This document shows positions 9,494 through 19,782 of a stretch of 64,000 bases of DNA, in pieces. Position 1 is the stretch's first letter; each line of letters opens with the position of its first letter. The notes below the pieces were generated by a model. The model was not told the origin of the DNA and searched no databases. It saw only the letters and a list, made by a program, of their open reading frames with translations. Origin of the DNA: Leguminivora glycinivorella (Eukaryota; Arthropoda; Insecta; Lepidoptera; Tortricidae); contig NC_062983.1 of the NCBI RefSeq assembly GCF_023078275.1, positions 12,393,001 through 12,457,000 of the forward strand, written 5' to 3'. The position numbers and the translations under genes were made by a program.

Positions 9494-10194
9494 CATTTTT
9501 GAAGTCTATAAAAAAGGCCACATTTTAGCAGAGTTTGTCATTGTACAACCCAGAAACAAATCGGTATAAAGACCAACTTTTTTTTTTTTTTTTTATACTA
9601 CGTCGGTGGCAAACAAGTATACGGCCCGCCTGATGTAAAGCGGTCACCGTAACCTATGGACGCCTGCAACTCAAACAGTGTCACATGCGCGTTGCCACCC
9701 CATTAGAAACTTGTACATTCCCTTTTGCTGTGTTAAGTACACAGCAAAAAGGAGTGTACAAGTTCTAAGGAGGGTTCGGGTTGCCGACGACTCAAAGGAC
9801 AATAAACGGAACAAGTTAGTTCCGTAAGTCCTCCCGTCATCAGCACACCGCACCCTCGTTGAGCTCTGGCAGCCTTACTCACCGGCAGGAACACAACTTT
9901 ATTTATATTTATGTGGTTATTAATTTTCAATACATAAGTACAAAAGCTGATATTACCAAGGCCGTTTTTTTTATAAAAAGTACAAGAAAGTGCGTTGGTA
10001 CCGGCATTAATTTTAGCTATTCTCAGAAATCGTGAGGCAATTCTAATAGTGCTGATCTATACACGTGGAGTAGGCAAAGTAGGTACTGTCTTACCTAAGC
10101 TAACATTATTATGAAGATCGTTTATATTTGGTTGAATATACCAACTTGTGTCTGTGTACCTAATCTATTTATCTATGTCAGCCTTTACAGGATC
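9494..10194. repeat. Duplicated segment, copy A (filled)
   Basis: Apart from an insertion at 9581-9893, this segment matches 16261-16642 from CATTTTTGAAGTCTATAAAA to GTCAGCCTTTACAGGATC. Copy A lacks about 18 bp present in B (ATTGACGGCTTTTCCTC region) and has 13 bp that B lacks near 10045. It may be a segmental duplication or a two-copy element; no terminal repeats were seen. Confidence 0.8.
9581..9893 (-). mobile_element. Poly(A) retroposon of family 6, with target duplication
   Basis: It starts at the left with 14 T (the poly(A) tail read backwards), then ACTACGTCGGTGGCAAACAA, and ends at the right GAGCTCTGGC then TTACTCACCGGCAGGAACA. The flanks carry CAACTTT on both sides (9574-9580 and 9894-9900), while the paralogous segment at 16.3 kb has a single CAACTTT and no insert. 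This proves insertion by retroposition. The interior has a palindrome around 9707-9768 (AACTTGTACA...TGTACAAGTT). Probably a SINE or a truncated LINE 3' end; class not assigned. Confidence 0.85.
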
Positions 10195-11270
10195 GCGTTC
10201 ACTAAGTAAGTTCTCGGAATCGAATCTCAGTAATGCTTTCTGCATTTATTATGAAACTGGGTACATTGGCAACGCATATAATTGAATTTACCATTCATAG
10301 TAAATGTATAGAATGCGATTTTTTGCGATTCGATTCGGCGAGGCTAGTGGACGCTAGCCTTAAAGCGCCTCGTATCCTCGGACATAGTTCATAGTTAAGA
10401 GCGCTATGACAAAATATGGCGATATATTGTAAAATTCGCAATATTCAACGATAAAATTGTACATTTTACCCATACTAAAAGACAGTAAAAGTACTTGTTT
10501 CAGTTAGAACATGTTATTAACCGTAGGTTAAACAAAAAACATATGAAAGAAAAAGCTTATTCAATTGGTAATGATTTTTTTTCTGATGCCCGTTTAGGAA
10601 AAACCGCGTGAAGCACTGATTTCGGAGCTCTTACTATGTACAATTTGATAAGCTCACTCTCATAAATGCGGTAAATTTAAGTTCCTAATATCTTGTACTT
10701 TAGGCCCATTAAACAATATTTATCATTTAATCCTTTGAAATTGAGAAATTGAGAGTAAAACGAACTCAATTTTGTCTTGAAAATATATCGAAACAAGTGA
10801 TCATTTCTCCGAAAATCTACATGTTATCGAAGTTATTTTAGTATATAAATAATCTGCACAATCTGCTTAAATTTCTGTTTTCCAGTTGTCGTTATAATAT
10901 TTTATAATGATTTTTTGCCAATTTTTTGAAAACTAGCCTTCCTGTCGCTATTTTACCGGCGACGGACGCCTGCGATTTCAGTGCCGCGTCGGAGCTCGTG
11001 GAGGTCAGACGTATGTCGCTTCGCTCTCCGAGTTTTCATCGCGAATGTCGAGAATATTTATCGTTGTGTGGGTCGGACACCTTGTTTATACACGGGCTAT
11101 CCTCGCATTGTGTGTGTGTAAACAGCGACCAACGAATTTGATCCTAGATCCGTAAATATTTGCTTTTGTAATATTTTGTTATGTTTGAATGTTAAAGTAT
11201 ATTACAACGTTATGATGATAAATATGTGAAAATTACAATACGGTCAAGATGATAAGACACATCAAGATGG
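10195..11270. other. Unassigned DNA with a GC-rich patch
   Basis: Mostly AT-rich. 10926-11145 is richer in GC and CpG and has a 71-codon open frame with no recognisable motif. It lies just upstream of the 120-bp array. I cannot say whether it is an exon remnant, a promoter-like patch or part of a repeat. Confidence 0.4.
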
Positions 11271-11510
11271 TACTCGGGATCTGATGATGGAGCCAGAAGG
11301 TGGTCACCAGTACCAGTGAACCATGTAAGTAAACCACCTCGTGTTTAGGCTCGTTGGGTTCGTCTCAACAAGAGCTTTGACAAGAGGTGGTACTCAGGGT
11401 CTGATGATGGAGCCAGATGGTGGTCACCAGTACCAATGAACCATATGACTATACCACTTCGTGTTTGGGGTCATTGGGTTCGTCTCAACAATACCTTTGA
11501 CAGGAGGTGG
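11271..11510 (+). repeat. 120-bp tandem array, units 1-2
   Basis: Two 120-bp units start TACTCGGGATCTGATGATGG (11271) and TACTCAGGGTCTGATGATGG (11391). Unit 1 is closest to unit 6 and unit 2 to unit 7 in the second part of the array, giving a five-unit (600-bp) higher-order period. The array is then interrupted by the LTR-like insertion at 11514. Confidence 0.9.
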
Positions 11511-11513
11511 TAC

Positions 11514-11760
11514 TGTAAGAGAGTCGGCCTATCAGTGGAGAGCATCCAAACATTTAAACAACGCTTTGAATCAATATTTTTTTATATTTTAGGAGCTAAG
11601 TACAACCGTTCACTCTCAATCGCTGCTTCTATATGAATGCCCCTTTGAAGTGTCTGTTTTCCTTGACGTTCTTATACTGTTCCAATTTTAAATCAGGGAC
11701 TGCCAGTCAGCGACCATGACTGCTGTAAAAGGTTTCATTCTGAATGCGAAACCTCTTACA
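11514..11760. repeat. Left terminal direct repeat (LTR-like)
   Basis: Begins TGTAAGAGAGTCGGCCTATC and ends GCGAAACCTCTTACA. TGTAAGAG/CTCTTACA forms an 8-bp terminal inverted repeat. Identical to 13514-13760, exactly 2,000 bp downstream. Confidence 0.85.
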
Positions 11761-12254
11761 TATCCCTCCCCCTTATGTTAGAAGCAGCCATTGTTCACAA
11801 TACTACACCCTATCCTATCCTATTCTACCCTAACTACCGGTTGGCCCTACCTAAGCCAGGCCCCCCTACACACAAAAAAATCTCCTAACACCCAATAGTG
11901 ACAGCCTCATTCAAGGTAGCCAACATCTAACGCTCTTTGCGTGGTTGCCTAGTCCACGGTTGAGACCGCCATAATTTGGATAGTTGGACTATAGCCAAGG
12001 TCCTCGCAAATTAGTCAGATATGGACTATGGTTAGGAAAACCAATGGCAAAAACCTAACCCCTGCCCATCGACTAAACCCTTTTATTTTGAACTTTCTGA
12101 CAGCTAATTGTCTGTGGCCATGACTAGATGACATTGACATGACAGCTGTTAGCAAATTCTCCTAACTTCAAGTAAAAAAACAAGGCAAAACGTTTATTTC
12201 ACATGAAAAAACATAATAAATTTTGAAGATGCCGATTCTTGTTGGCGGTGGCGT

Positions 12255-12418
12255 TGAAGTGGGGGCTTCTCATGGCCGCCAATCTTCCCGCCGCGCCGGT
12301 TGCGAAGTGAAGTGGAGCCCGAAGGGCTCATGAAGATTGCTACAGCTGTAGTGTGCTGCACGTTGGTGATGACGACGAAGTGGGGGTTGCATATGACCGC
12401 CAGCCATCCCGCCACACC
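12255..12418. repeat. Pair of diverged short repeats inside the LTR-like element
   Basis: GAAGTGGGGGCTTCTCATGG with CCGCCAATCTTCCCGCC (from 12255) resembles GAAGTGGGGGTTGCATATGA with CCGCCAGCCATCCCGCC (from 12379). This GC-rich core may be captured sequence. No function is evident. Confidence 0.5.
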
Positions 12419-13362
12419 GTGAGCAGCTGGATCATCTGGTCATCTAGTCGGCCTTGTCTTGATACATGTAAAAGAAATGTGTATGAACGTTGTTCTTTGT
12501 AGTCAGGAAATTATAAGGGTGTTGTGACATATTACTCTATAACTTTAAACGATTGTATCTATTTATTAAATATTTACAGTTTGGGGTGTGTTTTATTCCA
12601 CAGTTTACATATTTTCATATAACTTAACCTTATTGGTAGCTATAGGAAAACATTATGGAATAAATAAGCCTATCAAATAGTTTTTATTCTAATATAAACA
12701 TTGCATAAATAATACATGTTATATATTGCGCCAAAATAATTAGTTCTATGTGGTTATTTACAAATAATTATCCTTTTTAATATTAGGGATAGGCAAATGA
12801 CATTTTCTGTCACAAGTCGTTTTTCCTTTGAAATAATGTACATTTTAGTTCACAAATCACAATTATTCCGTAAGTTCTACAATATAATGTATAATTAAAA
12901 GATTGAAACTAACTTTACGTTGCCTATCTAATGTAACCTACATATCTAGGAAGATTTACTGCATATGTGTATGATTAAGTATATAGGTATGATGGAGCTG
13001 ATGTTCACGCAATTTGCGTCGACGCCCATGGTCACCGAAGAGGAGTCGTAGAGTTTCTTGAACAACACAATCTTGAGCGCCCGTTGCTCTGTTGAATGTC
13101 TCGCATTCCATTTTTACGTCAATTCTGCACAGCTATATTTTAACTACGGAATGGGTGATAATGAGTATTAGATAATAAGAAATATATCACCCGGAATAGC
13201 TCTTCGTATTGGCGACGATGGTCACTTTGTTTTCCTTCTTCTTAAAGCGCGTTTGGCTTATCGCTTGGCATGTGCTTCCTCGCGCTGTGAGGTCGGGGTT
13301 CGTTGTCTGAAAACTCTGAAACCGAAACTAGGGGAAACTTTCAGACGTTAGTGCCTCCACCA

Positions 13363-13511
13363 TGTAAGAGAGTCGGCCTATCAGTGGAGAGCATCCAAAC
13401 ATTTAAACAACGCTTTGAATCAATATTTTTTTATATTTTAGGAGCTAAGTACAACCGTTCACTCTCAATCGCTGCTTCTATATGAATGCCCCTTTGAAGT
13501 GTCTGTTTTCC
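13363..13511. repeat. Truncated extra copy of the terminal repeat
   Basis: TGTAAGAGAGTCGGCCTATC up to AGTGTCTGTTTTCCT, identical to the first 149 bp of the terminal repeat. It lies in tandem two bases before the complete right repeat. Such partial duplication can arise from strand transfer or unequal exchange. Confidence 0.8.
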
Positions 13512-13513
13512 TA

Positions 13514-13760
13514 TGTAAGAGAGTCGGCCTATCAGTGGAGAGCATCCAAACATTTAAACAACGCTTTGAATCAATATTTTTTTATATTTTAGGAGCTAAG
13601 TACAACCGTTCACTCTCAATCGCTGCTTCTATATGAATGCCCCTTTGAAGTGTCTGTTTTCCTTGACGTTCTTATACTGTTCCAATTTTAAATCAGGGAC
13701 TGCCAGTCAGCGACCATGACTGCTGTAAAAGGTTTCATTCTGAATGCGAAACCTCTTACA
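13514..13760. repeat. Right terminal direct repeat (LTR-like)
   Basis: Identical by eye to 11514-11760. It is followed directly by GTACTCAGGG, where the 120-bp array resumes. Confidence 0.85.
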
Positions 13761-13761
13761 G

Positions 13762-14520
13762 TACTCAGGGTCTGATGATGGAGCCAGATGGTGGTCACCA
13801 GTACCAATGAACCATATGACTAAACCACTTCGTGTATAGGCTCAATGGGATCGTCTCAATAAGATCTTTGACAAGAGGTGGTACTCAGGGTCTGATAATG
13901 GAGCCAGATGGTGGTCACCAGTACCGATGAACCATGGAACTAAACCAATTCGTGTTTAGGCTCATTGGAATCGTCTCAATAAGATCTTTGACAAGAGGTG
14001 GTACTCAGGATCTGATGATGGAGACAGATGGTGGTCACCAGTACCAATGAACCATGGAACTGAGCCACTTCGTGTGTAGGCTCGTTGGACTCGTTTCAAC
14101 AAGACCTTTGACAAGAGGTGGTACTCAGGGTCTGATGATGGAGACAGATGGTGGTCACCAGTACCAGTGAACCATGTAAGTAAACCACCTCGTGTTTAGG
14201 CTCGTTGGGTTCGTCTCAACAAGACCTTTGACAAGAGGTGGTACTCAGGATCTGATGATGGAGCCAGATGGTGGTCACCAGTACCAATGAACCATATGAC
14301 TATACCACTTCGTGTTTGGGGTCATTGGGTTCGTCTCAACAATACCTTTGACAGGAGGTGGTACTCAGGGTCTGATGATGGAGCCAGATGGTGGTCACCA
14401 GTACCAATGAACCATATGACTAAACTACTTCGTGTATAGGCTCAATGGGATCGTCTCAATAAGATCTTTGACAAGAGGTGGTACTCAGGGTCTGATAATG
14501 GAGCCAGATGGTGGTCACCA
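13762..14520 (+). repeat. 120-bp tandem array, units 3-9
   Basis: Units start at 13762, 13882, 14002, 14122, 14242, 14362 and 14482; the last is cut at 14520. Period is exactly 120 bp (40 codons). In one frame each unit reads YSGSDDGARWWSPVPMNH, then a codon position occupied by TAG, TGG or TAT, then HWVRLNKTFDKRW. Shared variants pair unit 3 with 8 (GTATAGGCTCAATGGGATCG) and 4 with 9 (TCTGATAATGG), supporting a 600-bp higher-order repeat. Confidence 0.9.
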
Positions 14521-14545
14521 AAAAATCAACTCGCATATGTGAATA

Positions 14546-14755
14546 ACATAAAAAAACACGAAGTGGTTAGTCATATGGTTCATTGGTATTGGTGACCACC
14601 ATCTGGCTCCATCATCAGACCCTAAGTACCACCTTTTATCAAAGGTCTTGTTGAGACGAACCCAACGAGCATAAACACGAAGTCGTTTAGTCACATGGTT
14701 CATTAGTACCTGGTGACCACCATCTGGCTCCATCATCAGACCCTGAGTACCACCT
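14546..14755 (-). repeat. 120-bp array units in inverted orientation
   Basis: About 1.75 units of the same repeat in reverse: GACCACCATCTGGCTCCATC and CATCAGACCCTGAGTACCAC are complements of the array. A 25-bp unrelated spacer separates them from unit 9. The minus-strand frame has TAT (Tyr) where most plus units have TAG, and reads through. Confidence 0.9.
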
Positions 14756-14810
14756 TGAAGTAATTAGAATTGTATTTGACATATTTTATCATCATATTAA
14801 TATATACTTG

Positions 14811-15264
14811 TTCAGTACAGATAGTGTTTTTTTTACGCACTAGTGCGAGAAGTGGTTCATTATATGCCAGGTCGAAACTTTGAAGGCTCATCTGTACTGA
14901 AAAACGTCGTACGATACACGTGCAAAAAGGAAATTCGTAACTCGTGTCGATTTCAAACACTCCCTTCGGTCGTGTTTTAATTTATCGCCACTCGTTTCGA
15001 ACTTCCTTTTTTACGCACTTGTATCGTAATGTACTATTTCAGTACAGATGGTGTTTTTTTTACGCACTAGTGCGAGAAGTGGTTCATTATATGCCAGGTC
15101 GAAACTTCGGAGGGTCATCTGTACTGAAAAACGTCGTACGATACGCGTGCAAAAAGGAAATTCGTAACTCGTGTCGATTTAAAACACTCCCTTCGGTCGT
15201 GTTTTAATTTATCGCCACTCGTTTCGAACTTCCTTTTTTACGCACTTGTATCGTAATGTACTAT
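14811..15264. repeat. 227-bp tandem duplication
   Basis: TTCAGTACAGATAGTGTTTT starts at 14811 and recurs at 15038; the two units differ at few positions. Each unit contains TACGCACTAGTGCGAGAAG and a self-complementary stretch (AAAGGAAATTCGTAACTCG opposite CGTTTCGAACTTCCTTTTT), so each is foldback-like, consistent with a tandemly duplicated MITE. Confidence 0.85.
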
Positions 15265-16260
15265 ACTCTAATACTTATCATATAACAAAAGCAAATATTT
15301 GGGATGGGATCTACTTAAATATAATCATAGTTTATAATTATTACTTTAAATTTTAAATAAATTTTAACATAATTAATATTATTTTGCGCTATATTCTAGT
15401 ATTTTCGTACAAAATAATGTTTATTAGAAATCAAAAGTTTATATCGAGATAGTAGATTGTGGTTGTTATCAAAATTCCATAGGAAGGATCAAGATTGTTT
15501 TGCCCATTATTGTAGTGCGAGCGAGTGATAAGACGTGCTAGAAAGGGTCGGCATATTGGGCTCGCGCGGCGGGTAAAATACCTAATTTCGCCCGACGCCG
15601 AAATGTTATAACGCTCTTAATTAGTTCATATCCAGTTCTCGCCAGTTTTGCATATCTAATAGGAGAATCGAAATTTACTTAAAACTTTTTTTTCTTCATC
15701 GCTAAGAAAGCAGATGTCGTCCTTATTCTTGCCCTACATTCTCACGGCAGTATAATGGCAAATTATTCCCAAGGGTAATTTTATTAATGATAGTTAGTTA
15801 AAGTTCACTGACCTCAATGACTACTATCGCGATCCCTTATAACCTCTAGTTTACTTCGCAAACCTGACAGAGCTGGCCGCTATTGAAAATTTATTTTCAA
15901 GGTATGCAAACGAAATTTTTTTAGTCTAGGGTGCAGAGTTAAGTAACAAAAACCTTTAAGGAGGCGCACAGCAACAGATAGCAAGAAAAGCTACACGGAC
16001 CATGGGCAGGGTTTGTGATAATTTATCAGGCTCTGCATAGTCTGCGTTTTGCACAAAACAGCGATAATTTAATTGAGCTATTCGGGTGACTTATCTCAGT
16101 TAGGCTGCAAGGCACTAGAAACGTGTTTAGAATAATACCGTATTTTGTATAAGGTTTTTAGTAATTTGTATTATCCTGTACGTTTTTATTAACACGAGAA
16201 GATAAGTGATATTTTCAAGTAAAAGGTACCACATTGTCGAAGGAAGGAGAACGGATATAT
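15265..16260. other. Unassigned DNA
   Basis: AT-rich, with a short GC-rich patch near 15540-15610. No element or coding frame was recognised. Confidence 0.5.
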
Positions 16261-16642
16261 CATTTTTGAAGTCTATAAAAAAGGCCTCATTTTAGCAATT
16301 GACGGCTTTTCCTCTAGTTTGTCATTGTACAGCCCAGAAATAAATCGGTATAAAGACCAACTTTATTTATATTTATGTAGTTATTAATTTTCAATATATC
16401 AGTACAAAAACGGATATTACCAAGGCCGTTTTTCTATAAAAAGTACAAGAAAGTGCGTTGGTACCGGCATTAATTTTAGCTATTCTCAGAAATTGTGAGG
16501 CAATTCATCTACACGTGGAGTAGGCAAAGTAGGTACTGTCTTACCTAAGCTAACATTATCATGAAGATCGTTTATATTTGGTTGAATATACCCTTGTGTC
16601 TGTGTATCTAATCTATTTATCTATGTCAGCCTTTACAGGATC
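16261..16642. repeat. Duplicated segment, copy B (empty site)
   Basis: It matches 9494-10194 without the retroposon: ACCAACTTT runs directly into ATTTATATTTATG. It serves as the pre-insertion allele for the family-6 insertion. Confidence 0.8.
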
Positions 16643-16679
16643 ATGAATACTAATAAGTTACTACGTAAAACTCAGAAGA

Positions 16680-17045
16680 ATAGTAGGCACGTGCCACGTG
16701 ACTACACAGGCGGGCGCTTGGCGCCCCTCGGCTACTTGTTCATTCGAATGAACGGCTAGCGTGTAGGTAAATACTTAACGCGCGACTGCGAGCGAGTGAC
16801 GTAGGCCTGCCCACACACACTCGTAGATGGGCGTTTCTATTGGGCCTTTGCGTAATACAGGCGCATCATTTCGTGTACATGTGTCAGTTTGAGCACATGC
16901 AAACGACCAGCGAGTCTTGTCACGACACAACGACAACTGTATGCTAAGTGAGTTTAGAATTGCGACACGTCCGCCGGCGCCTTTTCTGCTCTCTAGTACC
17001 ATACACTGTGAGGGTGCAACAAACAATAATTTTCTCTCTTTCACA
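16680..17045. other. GC-rich, CpG-rich patch, unassigned
   Basis: It contains the palindromes GGCACGTGCC (16687) and GTTCATTCGAATGAAC (about 16738), several CACGTG-type sites and TTGGCGCCCCTCGG. The minus strand is open for 89 codons without a recognised motif. It could be an unrecognised MITE or a promoter-like region; undecided. Confidence 0.35.
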
Positions 17046-17314
17046 CAAGTCTATGGGTCAACTGTTTTTGTGAAAAAGTAGCTTGTAAAAAATATGTATC
17101 ATCTTAAATCTTTTAGGGTCATTAAACTAGTCCTATTTGAGCGGACCTTTTATTTAAGTACGTTTGGAGAACATGATATTGTCTCTGAATGAATATTAAA
17201 CAATTCTCTTTTAGGTAGAAGCCCGAACCTTCTTATGTTATTCATGATGTACCTAATAGTTAACAAACATTTTGTTCTTATGAATCATCAGTCAGATCAT
17301 GTATGTATAATATA

Positions 17315-17606
17315 CAGGATGAAATCAAATTGGTAATACAAAATAATATTTTCTGAATCTATTCATGACTACGATCAACTTTTACTTTGGGACATATCGA
17401 ATTCGGCAGAAAAAAAGTGCAAATGTATGGAGAAATGGATACATATTAATGAATCACAGTAAAAGTTGGTTTCATAATTTGTACCGAGATGTAGATTTTG
17501 AAGTGATGATTGTTTTCGAAGACGGTCCCGTAGTAAAAGTTGGCTGTGGTCATGAGTAGATCCATCAGAAAATATTATTGTGTATTACCAATTTGATTTC
17601 AACCTG
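17315..17606. mobile_element. MITE with TA target duplication
   Basis: CAGGATGAAATCAAATTGGT at the left is complementary to ACCAATTTGATTTCAACCTG at the right, and TA flanks both ends. The interior carries further partial complementarity (ATCAACTTTTACT versus AGTAAAAGTTGGC). Fits a Tc1/mariner-type MITE. Confidence 0.8.
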
Positions 17607-18720
17607 TATAATACAGCTATTTAAGCCACTTATTATTTAGTAGTAGGTACATATACCTAGGTGTAGTAAGAAAGATAAAACATTCACGGGACATAAAATA
17701 TTGAGGTATTAGAAATACCTTTTATACTTTGTCACACAAATTCAAATCATAAATATTTTTGATGCTCCCAAACAAAACACTATTCTATAATCAGATGCCA
17801 TTTTTCTCTACTATTTGATATTACCTCCAGCTCAATTATATGGCTTCAAAACAGCACGCTTCTCTAAAATTAACTGGATCAGAGCCCGATTTGTATGCAA
17901 ATCTATATCGAAATGATTTATCTAAACGAGATCGTGTTAAAATGTTATTTGCTGTCGATAAATTATTTGATAAATTGCAAATGGCCGACTCGCTGGCGGG
18001 AATTTGATTTCCTTACTCGTTACAGCGTTGGTATGCTGGAAATCGTGCAACCTGACTTACAGACTGCAGAGAATAAATCAATCTTCGAGCAGAATATACC
18101 TGTCTGCCATATGCCTCATGTGAGAGCCTGCTTTAAGGCCCATTTATACGATGCGAGAACTCGCATCGCATGCGAGTTTCATTACCATGGGGTATTTTAT
18201 TGGTCTGCTGAATGTAATACATATTATGTAACTTCAACAGTTCGCTATGTAACTGAAATCACGTTCGACTATAAATGGGTCATTGTCGTCATTGACAAGA
18301 AATGAGATGCAAATCCTAAATCAGAAGAATCCCCACTTTTGATATGGGAATTTTTATATAAAAATAAATACTCATCGCACTGACAACAGTACCTCGTAAA
18401 AATAACGCGATAATGACAACTAAGGTGAAAAATATTGCGTAAAACTCGCGTTCGCGCGCGGCGCGTTCTCTAAAATAAAGATTTCGTACTACCTTTTCAG
18501 TTGAAAATCCAATCTGTATGTGATATAGTGAACGTACCGAGTGCTACTTTTTCTGCAGTTATTTTTCATTGGTGATGATTTACGTGAGCTCCTGTCATTT
18601 GTTACACAGACCTTACAAGTGAACGAGTAGTGTTAACTATTCTATGACGTCACAATCGGTTGCGCTTGGTAAGCGTTTCTTAGCTAGTTCATATCGCTTT
18701 TCTGTAGTGACATGACTGAG
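17607..18720. other. Unassigned DNA with a small repeat fragment
   Basis: A 136-codon open frame at 17895-18305 shows no domain. Part of it (18135-18190, TATACGATGCGAGAACTCGC) is a dispersed repeat also present near 44838 (TGCGAGAACTCGCATCCGAG). I do not consider it a gene. Confidence 0.45.
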
Positions 18721-18855
18721 CCAGGGGGCAGATTTTTGAGTCTCACGCATTCGAATTCAGAAAATTGTCACTGAAAATAATAAGCAAGTCACCGGTTTCA
18801 ACCGGTATTTTAGTGACAAAATCCCGTATGTGAGATTCAAAAATTGTCCCCCTGG
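18721..18855. mobile_element. Foldback MITE, family 1, copy 2
   Basis: Ends CCAGGGGGCAGATTTTTGAG and CAAAAATTGTCCCCCTGG are complementary; the arms share ATTCGAATTCAGAAAATTG with copy 1. The right arm is partly replaced. Confidence 0.85.
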
Positions 18856-19206
18856 TCGCGTCGATGGTCACGTAGCGTCAACGATTGTCGCCGATACATC
18901 TCGTTATGCTGCATCAACACATTACAGGGTTGGGCAGGTTAACTGTCCTAGTTTAAAAGTGGTATAAAAATTTAAACACACGATAATGTGACAAATAGTG
19001 CTATGATTTTTATTTATAACATTCTATATTTTAATTTCCTATGCTACATACTATATTTTCTTTTCTTTAACTTGAATAATTTTAGGCATTTTGTTGTAGA
19101 AGGAGTTTGACCCGGCACGCTCGACCTCATCTGCTATGACATGCCATTAACGACTACCCGACCCCAGAATATACAAATTTTTAGCCTTTTGCCATCTCAA
19201 TAAAAC

Positions 19207-19737
19207 CACAGAATATATAATAGTACAAGTACAGAAGGCCCACTGCTTTGAAGTTCACGAAATGCCGCCTTTTTAAATGCCTACAAAATGATTACAAAGA
19301 AACGAGCCGCACGTGCGCAGCGTCGGACGTTAGGGTTGCCTATGGATTAAAAAAATTAATACTCAAATAAAATGTTATATATTCAAGTCTTGGGTACTTT
19401 CTAGGTATATATACAGTATTTATATATTTTTGTTTAAGTCCCAACATCACAAGCCTGATTGAACGTTTCCGTGGGGCATAAATGACATAATCAATAGTAG
19501 ATCTGTGTAAGATTGTCCTATTTTATTCATGATGTTTATTTAACTAAGCATTATTAGCCATTCCACACGCGGATATCGCATATGAACCTTTAAAGAAACT
19601 CGCGTCGTATAGTAACAATAGAAAGTGCGAACGTGCGTTCCGTGAGAATGCGAGCCACCCCTGATTAGGCCGCGAACTCGCGGCCGCCCGCATGTACTTG
19701 TAGCGCGGCGATGAAATCGCGGAGTGAGCCGCCCCTG
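19207..19737. mobile_element. Insertion 1 in the TIR element (7-bp duplication)
   Basis: Bounded by ATAAAAC on both sides (19200-19206 and 19738-19744), where copy B has one related AATAAAAT site. The interior starts CACAGAATATATAATAGTAC and ends GGAGTGAGCCGCCCCTG. The right half is GC-rich (CGCGAACTCGCGGCCGCCCG). The right end resembles hAT-type CAGGGG ends, but the left end does not mirror it. Confidence 0.65.
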
Positions 19738-19782
19738 ATAAAACTATGCATCTATTTGTATATGAATATATTAATAGTTATC

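Larger units (their letters stand above)
11514..13760. mobile_element. LTR-like element inserted in the tandem array
   Basis: Two 247-bp terminal direct repeats (11514-11760 and 13514-13760) look identical base for base, begin TGTAAGAG and end CTCTTACA. The 1.75-kb interior has no RT, protease or integrase frame. The array is in phase across the insertion and GTAC is present on both sides (11510-11513, 13761-13764) but once in an uninterrupted unit, so the whole 2.25 kb entered as one piece with a 4-bp duplication. TG...CA ends and a 4-bp duplication fit a non-autonomous LTR retrotransposon. Against this, I see no tRNA primer-binding site (no TGG near 11761) and no clear polypurine tract. Confidence 0.7.

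Noticed and set aside
10926..11141. GC-rich 71-codon frame as a host exon
   Set aside because: No recognisable protein motif, and the splice sites are not convincing. Left as unassigned.
11514..11760. Introner-like element: the repeat starts GTAAGAG and, in the right copy, ends TTACAG, like intron borders
   Set aside because: There is no surrounding open reading frame to be spliced. The two copies with a shared interior and an outer GTAC duplication are better explained as terminal repeats of one insertion.
17895..18305. 136-codon open frame as a host gene
   Set aside because: Part of it is a dispersed repeat motif also at 44838. No start context, splice structure or domain supports it.
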